This document shows, one piece after another, positions 1 through 8,138 of a DNA stretch of 64,000 nucleotides (position 1 is the first letter of the stretch; each line of letters opens with the position of its first letter). The translations under genes and the position numbers were made by a program. Source of the stretch: Rhodobiaceae bacterium (lineage in GTDB: Bacteria; Pseudomonadota; Alphaproteobacteria; Rhizobiales; JAKPQE01). The notes under the pieces were generated by a model, which was given only the letters and a program-made list of their open reading frames with translations, had not been told where the DNA came from and ran no database searches. The stretch is from assembly GCA_028278505.1 (NCBI GenBank), contig JANQEG010000062.1:28762-92761 (forward strand). Reading direction: 5' to 3'.

Positions 1-693
1 TCGAACGGCTCAAGCGGCACCTGCAGCACCGTCTCGTGGCCCTCCTGGCGGGCCCGCGAAACCCAGCGTCCGAGGCTGTTGCCATAGGGAGCGAACGCAA
101 GGGTCACTTCCGGCGGCAGCAGCCGGATCGCTTCTTGCGTCCCGGTCTGGCTCAGCCCCAGGCCCGACACGATGATGGCGATGCGCGGGGTGCGCGAATC
201 GGCCTCCGGCGCAGGACCGCCATAGACATCCATGGGGCGGCGGCCATCGGCGGCTATGCGCGGCAGCGGACCGTAGCGCGACGCCTCGGTCATCCCCGTT
301 TCCGGGCCGACCGGGATGACCCGGCCGGCGCCGGCGGTCGGGTCGCGGATGACGATGTCGCCATCCGTCGGCGGCGGCGCCGGCGTGCCGGGATTGAGCG
401 CAATGATCTTCGGGCCGCCGGTGGTGGCCGGCTTGTCGGCGGACTGGTCCGGTGCCGCCGGTTGCGGATCGTCGCTTGCGCCAGCAGCGTCTTCTGCCGA
501 CGGCGCCACGGCGACGACGGCGACGGGCTCGCCGCCGTGCGGATCGTCGACGACAATGATCCACGCCACCGCCAGCAGGCCGATGATCAGCAGGAAGCCG
601 CCGAGGGCCGGCACGATGGGTATCCGGCTCAGACGCCGGCCTTGCTCGGGCGCATCTGCACCGAGCGGAGCTGAAAAATCGTCTTCGGCCACG
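1..693 (-). CDS. divergent polysaccharide deacetylase family protein (N-terminal part, runs off window)
   Basis: Minus-strand frame open from a GTG near 693 to the window edge; reads VAEDDFSAPLG..., one hydrophobic segment (ALGGFLLIIGLLAVAWIIVV), then ...RQEGHETVLQVPLEPF typical of this family; lies after the S41 peptidase as is common in Hyphomicrobiales. Not in the ORF track because it has no stop in the window. Confidence 0.75.
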
Positions 694-745
694 ATCGCCC
701 GCCGCTATCGATCACCGGAGACGGCCGGGGGTCCGGTCCGTCGGA

Positions 746-2098
746 TCAGTTGGGAACCGCCTGATTCGAACCCGGCGGAAACGCGTTGTTGACCTGGATA
801 CCGCGCAGCAAATCATAGGCGTAGTTGAGCTGCGCATCGTCCTTGGGATCGGGCGGCACATAGGCCGACGAGGCCGAAACCTCGTCCTTTTCGTCGTCCT
901 TGTCCTCGCCCTTGCCTTCAGCCTTCAAATGCCCGCGCAGCGCCGCTTCGCCGCGGCTCTTGTCCTTGCCCTTCAAATCGTCGGGGACATCCTGGATGAC
1001 GACGATATCGGGCTCGATGCCCTTGGCCTGGATGGAGCGGCCGGCGGGCGTGTAATAGCGTGCCGTGGTCAGCCGGATTGCGCCGTTGGGCCCGAGCGGG
1101 ATGATCGTCTGCACCGACCCCTTGCCGAAGCTGCGGCTGCCGAGAACGGTCGCCCGCTGGTGGTCCTGCAGGGCGCCGGCGACGATTTCGGAGGCCGAGG
1201 CCGAGCCGCCATTGACCAGCACGATCACCGGCTTGCCCTTGGCGATGTCGCCGGGCCGGGCGTTGTAGCGCTGGCCCTCCGCCTTCTTGCGGCCGCGGGT
1301 GGAGACGATCTCGCCGCGGTCGAGGAAGGCATCGGATACGGCAATGGCCTGGTCGAGCAGTCCGCCCGGATTGTTGCGCAGATCGACAACGAAGCCCTTC
1401 ATCTCGTCGGCCGGGATTTCCTTGGTCAGCTTGTGGACCGCGGATTTGAGGCCTTCATAGGTCTGCTCGTTGAACTGGGTGATGCGGATATAGCCGATAT
1501 CCTCCTCGCGCCGTTCGCGCACCGAGCGGATGCGGATGACGTCGCGGATGATCTTGATTTCGAGCGGCTCGTCGGCGCCTTTGCGCACCACCGTCAGCGT
1601 GATCGCCGAATTCACCGGTCCGCGCATCCTGTCGACGGCCTGGGACAGGGTGAGGCCCTGGATCTGCTCGCCGTCGAGATGGGTGATGAGGTCGCCGGCC
1701 AGGACGCCTGCGCGCGCCGCCGGCGTGTCATCGATCGGCGAGACCACCTTGACGACGCCGTCCTCCATCGTCACTTCGATGCCGAGCCCGCCGAATTCGC
1801 CGCGGGTCTGCACCTGCATATCGCGGAAATTCTTCGGATTGAGGTAGCTCGAATGGGGATCGAGGCCGCTCAGCATGCCGTTGATCGCCGATTCGATCAG
1901 ATCGGCCTCGTTCGGCTTGTCGATGTAGTCGCTGCGCACCCGCTCGAACACATCGCCGAACAAATTGAGCTGCCGATAGGTCTCGGTATCTGCGGCAACC
2001 GCCGCGCCGCCATAGAACACCTGGCTCTGAGACGCGAGCGCAGCCGCTGCCGCGCCGGCAATGGCGCCGATCAGGAGGAGTGGAATTTTTCTCGTCAT
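746..2098 (-). CDS. ctpA: S41 family carboxy-terminal processing peptidase
   Basis: 450 aa; signal-like N-terminus, PDZ segment (GGLGIEVTMEDGVVKVVSPIDDTPAARAGVLAGD) and S41 motif (VNGGSASASEIVAGALQDHQRATVLGSRSFGKGSVQT). Confidence 0.95.
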   Translation of the reverse strand: MTRKIPLLLIGAIAGAAAAALASQSQVFYGGAAVAADTETYRQLNLFGDVFERVRSDYIDKPNEADLIESAINGMLSGLDPHSSYLNPKNFRDMQVQTRGEFGGLGIEVTMEDGVVKVVSPIDDTPAARAGVLAGDLITHLDGEQIQGLTLSQAVDRMRGPVNSAITLTVVRKGADEPLEIKIIRDVIRIRSVRERREEDIGYIRITQFNEQTYEGLKSAVHKLTKEIPADEMKGFVVDLRNNPGGLLDQAIAVSDAFLDRGEIVSTRGRKKAEGQRYNARPGDIAKGKPVIVLVNGGSASASEIVAGALQDHQRATVLGSRSFGKGSVQTIIPLGPNGAIRLTTARYYTPAGRSIQAKGIEPDIVVIQDVPDDLKGKDKSRGEAALRGHLKAEGKGEDKDDEKDEVSASSAYVPPDPKDDAQLNYAYDLLRGIQVNNAFPPGSNQAVPN

Positions 2099-3462
2099 CC
2101 GCGGACTTTCTCCTCAGTCGAACTTGCCCACCAGGGCGACGGATCGATCGATGTCCCGTCTTTCTTGAATTCTACATAAAGCACCGGCTGTCGCGATAGT
2201 ATATTCAGCGCGCCCGCCTGTGCCAGTTTTCGATCTCCCATCGCGGCAACGGGCTCTCCGGCAAGAACGAACTGGCCCAATTGGACGTCGATTCGATCCA
2301 TGCCCGCCAGCACGATATGATATCCGCTGCCGGCATTCAGGATCAATAGCTGCCCGTAGGAGCGGAACGGACCGGCATAAACGACCCAGCCGTCGCTCGG
2401 CGCAACGACGCGGGCACCGGCCCGGGTCGCAATTGAAACCCCCTTGGTCTCGCCGCCGATCCCGTCATCGGCGCCGAACTCCCGCAACATTACGCCCCGC
2501 GCCGGCATAGACAACAGCCCTTTGGCGTTGGCAAAGGGGATCGCCGGCGAAAACCGGCCGGTGTCCTGCAGCGCCGCCACCGAGGCTTGCGTGCTGCCTT
2601 CGGTCGCAGCCGCCGCGGCCGCCTCATCCGCCTTCCTGGCCGCCTCGGCGGCTTCTCTCGCCGCATCGATCTCGGTTTCGAGCCGGGCGATCAAATCTTT
2701 GAGATTGCCGCTCTTCTCCGCCAGAAGCGCTGCCTTGCGGCGTTCTTCGTCGAGCGAGGCGGTGGTGTCCTCCGCGCCTTTGCGCTTTTCGACGATCAGC
2801 CGTTCCAGCCGCACCCGCTCTTCCGCCAGCGCGCCGATTTCGGCCCGCTGCCGGTCGCGCTCCTCGGTCATCTGGCGTTCAAGCGAGACGAGTTCGGCGA
2901 GATCGGCGGCGAGCGCTTCCGCTTCGGCGCGCATTTCCGGCAGCACCGCGTTCAGGAGGATGGCGCTGCGCACCGCGGCAAGGGCATCGTCCGGCCGGGT
3001 GACGAGCGCCGGCGGCGGCTTGCGGCCGATGCGCTGGAGCGCGGCAAGCAGTTCGGCGAGCACGCCGCGCCGGGCGGCGAGCGAGGCGCGGATCCGCGCT
3101 TCGTTCTCGCTCAGCGTATCCAGCCGCCTTTCGGTCGCGCTCGCCTGCTCCTCCAGCATCTGGGTCCGCAGCGCCGTCGTGATCAGCGCCGCATTGATGC
3201 GGGCGCGGTCGTTTTCAAGCGCCTCGATTTCCGCCTCCAGCGCCGCCAGCCGGTCGGCCGAGCGGGCGATATCGTCGACGATCGCCTCAAGTTCGGCCTC
3301 GCGCGCCGCCTTGACCGCGGATATCGCATCGGCGTCGGGCGCCGCCTCGCCGGCCGGCGGGGTGATCGGCGGCGGCACCGATGGCTGCTCGGCCTGAGCG
3401 GTCAGGACCGCGGCAAGAGCGAGGATCAGCGGGACCGTTGTCTTTACGGCGTATCGGAGCAC
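2095..3462 (-). CDS. murein hydrolase activator EnvC-type protein (coiled coil plus LytM/M23-like C-terminus)
   Basis: Long coiled coil followed by LytM-like region (GVSIATRAGARVVAPSDGWVVYAGPFRSYGQLLILNAGSGYHIVLAGMDRIDVQLGQFVLAGEPVAAMG). ORF is open to 3666 but a start near 3462 (VLRYAVKTTVPLILALAAVLTAQA signal peptide) is more plausible. Confidence 0.85.
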   Translation of the reverse strand: MLRYAVKTTVPLILALAAVLTAQAEQPSVPPPITPPAGEAAPDADAISAVKAAREAELEAIVDDIARSADRLAALEAEIEALENDRARINAALITTALRTQMLEEQASATERRLDTLSENEARIRASLAARRGVLAELLAALQRIGRKPPPALVTRPDDALAAVRSAILLNAVLPEMRAEAEALAADLAELVSLERQMTEERDRQRAEIGALAEERVRLERLIVEKRKGAEDTTASLDEERRKAALLAEKSGNLKDLIARLETEIDAAREAAEAARKADEAAAAAATEGSTQASVAALQDTGRFSPAIPFANAKGLLSMPARGVMLREFGADDGIGGETKGVSIATRAGARVVAPSDGWVVYAGPFRSYGQLLILNAGSGYHIVLAGMDRIDVQLGQFVLAGEPVAAMGDRKLAQAGALNILSRQPVLYVEFKKDGTSIDPSPWWASSTEEKVRG

Positions 3463-3605
3463 GGGCGGAACCTGCCGGGAAATTCGCGCGAATCGGATAG
3501 CGGAGCCTATGTCGGCTGCGCTTAACGAAGCGTCAACCATTCGATCGGCGGATTTTTTGCCTAGGATTTCGGCGATTGTAAGGAATTCAAACGCTTCTGA
3601 ACCCG

Positions 3606-3646
3606 GGTGGACAAAGGCAAGGTCGCGCGATCTAACCATCGCATCA
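3606..3646. repeat. dispersed repeat copy A (41 bp)
   Basis: ggtggacaaaggcaaggtcgcgcgatctaaccatcgcatca; 36/41 identical to 49826-49866, same orientation. Confidence 0.7.
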
Positions 3647-3810
3647 CCAATGGAACCGATCCGCATTCCGCCGACCGCCCCGCGGTAATCCGATTGCCGT
3701 CGGCGTTTTCGTGTTGCGTCATTGCTGCAGCTTGGCCATAACCGCCGGCAGTGCGCACCGGTCGCGACCGTTTAAGGGGCGGGGGCCCCGCGCCATTCGG
3801 AGGGAAAACC

Positions 3811-5004
3811 ATGTTCGAACAGCTGAGCCCGGCCGCGCCGGACAAGATCCTGGCCCTGATGGCGGAATTCCGCCAGGACGAGCGCAGCGACAAGGTCGAC
3901 CTCGGCGTCGGCATCTATCGCGACGCCGACGGCCGCACGCCTGTGCTGTCGGCCGTCCGCAAAGCCGAGCAGCGTCTCTATGACGCTCAGGACACCAAGG
4001 CCTATGTCGGCATTGCCGGCGATGTCGGTTTCAATGCGGCGATGATCGATCTGGCGCTCGGCGACGCGCTGCCGCGCGAGCGGGTGCGCGGCGCCCAGAC
4101 GCCGGGCGGCTGCGGCGCATTGCGGATCATCGCCGAACTGCTGAACCGCGCCCGCGCCGGCGCCAATGTCTGGCTTTCCGATCCGACCTGGCCCAACCAT
4201 AAGCCGATCCTCGCCGCGGCCGGGCTCGCCACCCGCGATTATCCCTATTTCGATGCGGCGACCGGCAAGGTGAAGTTCGACGAGATGATCGCGGCGCTGT
4301 CGGCGGCACCGGCCGGCGACATCGTGCTCTTGCACGGCTGCTGCCACAACCCGACCGGCGCCAATCTGACCCTTGACGAGTGGCGGGCGCTCGGCGAGGT
4401 GCTCGTCGCGCGCGGCCTCTTTCCCTTCATCGACATGGCCTATCAGGGCTTCGGCGACGGCCTTATTGCCGATGCCGCCGGTGTTCGCCTGCTCGCCGGC
4501 ATGGTGCCGGAGATGGCGGTGGCGGCGTCGTGCTCGAAGAATTTCGGCGTCTATCGCGACCGCGTCGGCTGCGCCATGCTGATCGGCGAGGATGCCGCCA
4601 GGGCCGATCTCGCTTTCGGCCAGATCCAGAGCGTGACCCGCGGCGCCTATTCGATGCCGCCCGATCACGGCGGCGCGGCGGTCCGCATCGTGCTCGAGGA
4701 TGCTGCACTCAGGGCGGACTGGCAGGCCGAGCTTGAGGGCATGCGCACCCGCATGCTGCGCCTGCGCGAGGCGTTCGCCAAGGCGTTGCGCCAACAGACC
4801 AATAGCGACCGCTTCGACTTCCTCGCCGAGCATCGCGGCATGTTCTCGCTGTTGGGCTTGAACGACGCCGAAGTGGCGCGGCTGAAGGCCGAGCACGGCA
4901 TCTACGCCGTCGGGGGCAGCCGCATCAACGTCGCCGGCCTGCCCGAGGATGACCTCGACCGCATCGCCGCGGCGATCGTCGCGGTAACAAGCGCAGCGTC
5001 CTGA
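3811..5004 (+). CDS. aromatic amino acid / aspartate aminotransferase (class I PLP)
   Basis: MFEQLSPAAPDKILALMAEFRQDERSDKVDLGVGIYRD N-terminus typical of AspC/TyrB; NPTG motif and SCSKNFGVYRDRVG lysine motif. Confidence 0.92.
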   Translation: MFEQLSPAAPDKILALMAEFRQDERSDKVDLGVGIYRDADGRTPVLSAVRKAEQRLYDAQDTKAYVGIAGDVGFNAAMIDLALGDALPRERVRGAQTPGGCGALRIIAELLNRARAGANVWLSDPTWPNHKPILAAAGLATRDYPYFDAATGKVKFDEMIAALSAAPAGDIVLLHGCCHNPTGANLTLDEWRALGEVLVARGLFPFIDMAYQGFGDGLIADAAGVRLLAGMVPEMAVAASCSKNFGVYRDRVGCAMLIGEDAARADLAFGQIQSVTRGAYSMPPDHGGAAVRIVLEDAALRADWQAELEGMRTRMLRLREAFAKALRQQTNSDRFDFLAEHRGMFSLLGLNDAEVARLKAEHGIYAVGGSRINVAGLPEDDLDRIAAAIVAVTSAAS

Positions 5005-5013
5005 CACCGCGCC

Positions 5014-5736
5014 TCAGATATACTGGCCGCAATCGACCGGCAGCACCTGGCCGGTGATCATGCGGCCGGCGTCCGACGCCAGGAACACGACTGCATTGGC
5101 GATGTCCTTAGGTTCGGCCAGATGCGGCAGCACCGCCTCGGCGAGCGCCTTGTCGCGGAATTCCGCCGGCAGCGCCAGCGCCATCTCGGTCAGCACCATG
5201 CCCGGCGCGACCGCGTTGACGCGCACGCCCTTGCGGCCGAGTTCGCGCGCCGCGGTCTTGGTCAGGCCGATCAGCCCGGCCTTGGAGGCGGCGTAATTGG
5301 CCTGGCCGAACTTGCCGCGCAGCCCGTTGATCGAGGTGATGTTGATAATGGCGCCGCCGCCGGCCGCGATCATGCCCGGCGCCACCGCGCGGATCATGGT
5401 GAAGGCGCCGGTGAGGTTGACATTGAGCACGTCGGCCCAGTCCTCATCGGACATTTTCAACAACGAGCGGTCGCGGGTGATCCCGGCATTGTTGACGAGG
5501 ATCGTCACCGGCTCGGCGATCGCCGCGACCGCCTCGGCGACGGCGTCTGCTTCGGTAATGTTGACCTCGGCGAACGACCGGCAGCAGGCGGGCGCGGTGT
5601 CCGGCGCCTGCGCATCGAGCCCATGAACGGCGGCGCCGGCCGCGTTCAGCCGTTCGGCCACCGCCAGGCCGATGCCGCGGGCAGCGCCGGTGACGATCGC
5701 GGCGCGGCCGTCAAGACCAAAGGCATCGATGCGCAC
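5014..5736 (-). CDS. SDR family oxidoreductase (3-oxoacyl-ACP reductase-like)
   Basis: TGAARGIG cofactor motif, NNAG, YAASKAG active site; C-terminal MITGQVLPVDCGQYI. Confidence 0.92.
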   Translation of the reverse strand: MRIDAFGLDGRAAIVTGAARGIGLAVAERLNAAGAAVHGLDAQAPDTAPACCRSFAEVNITEADAVAEAVAAIAEPVTILVNNAGITRDRSLLKMSDEDWADVLNVNLTGAFTMIRAVAPGMIAAGGGAIINITSINGLRGKFGQANYAASKAGLIGLTKTAARELGRKGVRVNAVAPGMVLTEMALALPAEFRDKALAEAVLPHLAEPKDIANAVVFLASDAGRMITGQVLPVDCGQYI

Positions 5737-5766
5737 GGCTCTTGCTCCCCGGTAAAATCAGTATTA

Positions 5767-5786
5767 AAGTACCGATTTAGGTATTT
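5767..5786. promoter_or_regulatory. candidate operator dyad AAnTACC-N6-GGTAnTT in divergent SDR/GNAT promoter region
   Basis: aagtaccgatttaggtattt; also a direct repeat TTTAGG at 5776 and 5784; AT-rich island in GC-rich sequence. Confidence 0.4.
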
Positions 5787-5889
5787 AGGCGCATGCGGTC
5801 CGGTCTGTCAATCTGGCCCGGCCGGCAAAGCGGCGCAATTCACGATCATGGCCTGCCGGTCCGGCAGGCGGAGACGGGGACCGAAAGCC

Positions 5890-6897
5890 ATGACGAGCGC
5901 GAGCCGGGAGAGCACCGGAGAACTGACCGTGGGACCGCTGACGGCGGAGGATCTGGAACCGGTCGTCGACATCGACCGCAAGGTCACCGGATCGGCGCGG
6001 CGCGCCTTTTTCGAGAAACGGCTGGCCAATGCGCTCGCCGAGCCGAAGGGCTTCATCTACATCGCCGCCCGCAGCGATGACCGTCTCGTCGGCTATGCGC
6101 TGGCGCGGCTGCTCGTCGGCGAGTTCGGCCGCGACGAGAAGATCGTCATTCTCGACGCCATGGCCGTCGATCCCGATCTGCGCCATGGCGGCGTCGGCAC
6201 CGCCCTGCTCGAGGCGGTCGATGAGGTGGCGCGACACAAGGGCGTGCGCGAAATGCAGACACAGGCGCGCTGGACCAATTCCTCGCTGCTGCGCTTCTTC
6301 AACGCCGCCGGTTTCGAGATCGCGCCGCGCATCGTGCTGTCGCGGCCGACCGATGCGCCGCTCGATCTGCCGCAGGTCGAAGATGACGATCTTGAGGCGG
6401 AACCGACCGAGCTCGACTTCTCCTCGCCCGCGGCGGACGATTTCGATGCGCTCGCCCGCGACCGCGTGCCCGTCCGCTCGATGGCGGCGAGCGACCTCGA
6501 TGCCATCGTCACCATTGATTCTCGTGTGACCGGCGGCGAACGCCGCGACTATCTGCACGGAAAACTGACCGAAGCGCTGACCGAATCGAGCGTGCGCGTC
6601 TCGCTGATCGCCGAGATCGACGGCTATCCGGCCGGCTTCATCATGGCCCGGGTCGATTTCGGCGAATTCGGCCGCACCGCGCCGAGCGCGGTGATGGACA
6701 CGCTCGGCGTCGATCCCGAACAGCAGCATCAGGGCGTCGGCATCGCGCTGATGTCGCAACTGCTCGTCAACCTGTCGTCGCTGCGCGTCGAGACCGTGCG
6801 CACCGAGGTCGACTGGAACAATTTCGAACTGCTCGCCTATTTCAGCCGCATCGGCTTTTCGCCGGCCCAGCACATCCCGCTACGGCGCAGCGTCTGA
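5890..6897 (+). CDS. tandem GNAT-domain N-acetyltransferase
   Basis: Two GNAT-like repeats: VDIDRKVTGSARRAFFEKRL...VDPDLRHGGVGTALL and VTIDSRVTGGERRDYLHGKL...VDPEQQHQGVGIALM. The upstream ORF-track extension is spurious. Confidence 0.85.
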   Translation: MTSASRESTGELTVGPLTAEDLEPVVDIDRKVTGSARRAFFEKRLANALAEPKGFIYIAARSDDRLVGYALARLLVGEFGRDEKIVILDAMAVDPDLRHGGVGTALLEAVDEVARHKGVREMQTQARWTNSSLLRFFNAAGFEIAPRIVLSRPTDAPLDLPQVEDDDLEAEPTELDFSSPAADDFDALARDRVPVRSMAASDLDAIVTIDSRVTGGERRDYLHGKLTEALTESSVRVSLIAEIDGYPAGFIMARVDFGEFGRTAPSAVMDTLGVDPEQQHQGVGIALMSQLLVNLSSLRVETVRTEVDWNNFELLAYFSRIGFSPAQHIPLRRSV

Positions 6898-8094
6898 GCC
6901 TTCGGCCACGCCTTTCTCGGCGCGGCGGCCGAGCCAGCGCATCAGCCGTTCGGCGGCGATCTCCAGGCCCTCGCGCTGGCGGCCGAAGCAGATGCGCATG
7001 AAACCGGCGCCGGCGGCGCCGAAGGTCGGCCCCGGGGCCAGGCCGATATTGGCCTCGTCGACGAGCTTGAGGCCGAGCCTGGCGGTGTCGGGCTCGCCGT
7101 CGATCCCGAAAAACAGGTAGAAGGCGCCCTCCGGCCAGGCGAAGCGCGCGGCGCCGCTCTTTTCCAGGACGCTGCAGAAGATCTCGCGGCCGGCGCGGGC
7201 GCGGGCGAGCTGTTCGGCCATGAACGGTTCGCCGTCGTCGAGCGCGGCGATCGCGCCGCGCTGCGTAAACACCGGCACGCCCGAGGTCGAATTCTGGATG
7301 AGGTTCTCGATTGTGTTGCCGATTTCCGGCGGCGCCCCCATCCAGCCGACCCGCCATCCGGTCATCGCCCAGTTCTTCGAGAACGTGTTGACGTAAAGGA
7401 TGCGGTCGTCATCGGCGGCGATGTCGAAGAAGGACGGCGCCCGTGCGCCCTTGTAGTAGAACCGGGCATAGACCTCATCGGCGATGATCCATAAGCCCCG
7501 CTCGCGGGCAAAGCGCAGGATTTCCGAAAGCTCGTCGGTCGTCGCCGTCCAGCCGGTCGGATTGCACGGCGTGTTGACGAAGATCGCCTTTGTCCGCGGC
7601 CCGCAGGCGGCGAAAACGTCGTCGAGGTCAAGCCGCCAGCCGTCATTGCCGAGCCGCATCCCGATCTCGACCGGCCGCGCCCCGCTGACGGTGAGCGCGG
7701 CCATGATGTTCGGCCAGGCCGGCGTCGGCACGACGACCTCGTCGCCGCTGCCCGCAACCAGTTGCACGGCGATCTGGATCGCCTGCATGCCGGACCCGGT
7801 GACGAAGAACTGGTCCGGCGAAAACGGCCGGTCGTAGAGGCGCCGATGATAGCGGACCAGCGCCTGGCGCAGTTCGGGAATGCCGCCCTGATGGGTGTAG
7901 AAGGTCTCGCCGGCGCGCAAGGACGCGATCGCCGGTTCGCAGATGAAGTCCGGTGTCGGCAGATCGCCCTCGCCGGCCCACAGCGCGATCAGGCCGTCGC
8001 GGCCGCGGCCGTATTCCATCACTTCGACGATGCCGGAATTCGGCACTTCGCGGGCTTCGCGGCGCAGCGCGCCGATGAGGGTGTCAGGCATCAT
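6880..8094 (-). CDS. PLP-dependent class I/II aminotransferase
   Basis: NTPCNPTGW, IIADEVYARFYY and NTFSKNWAMTGWRVGW motifs; convergent 18-bp overlap with the GNAT gene. Confidence 0.92.
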   Translation of the reverse strand: MMPDTLIGALRREAREVPNSGIVEVMEYGRGRDGLIALWAGEGDLPTPDFICEPAIASLRAGETFYTHQGGIPELRQALVRYHRRLYDRPFSPDQFFVTGSGMQAIQIAVQLVAGSGDEVVVPTPAWPNIMAALTVSGARPVEIGMRLGNDGWRLDLDDVFAACGPRTKAIFVNTPCNPTGWTATTDELSEILRFARERGLWIIADEVYARFYYKGARAPSFFDIAADDDRILYVNTFSKNWAMTGWRVGWMGAPPEIGNTIENLIQNSTSGVPVFTQRGAIAALDDGEPFMAEQLARARAGREIFCSVLEKSGAARFAWPEGAFYLFFGIDGEPDTARLGLKLVDEANIGLAPGPTFGAAGAGFMRICFGRQREGLEIAAERLMRWLGRRAEKGVAEGSDAAP

Positions 8095-8138
8095 GTTCGA
8101 AAACCCCTCAAACTGCTTTGTCCGTTGGGGAAAAGACG

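Noticed and set aside
5122-5889. N-terminal extension of the GNAT ORF
   Set aside because: Overlaps the SDR gene antisense and has shadow-ORF composition; real start at 5890.
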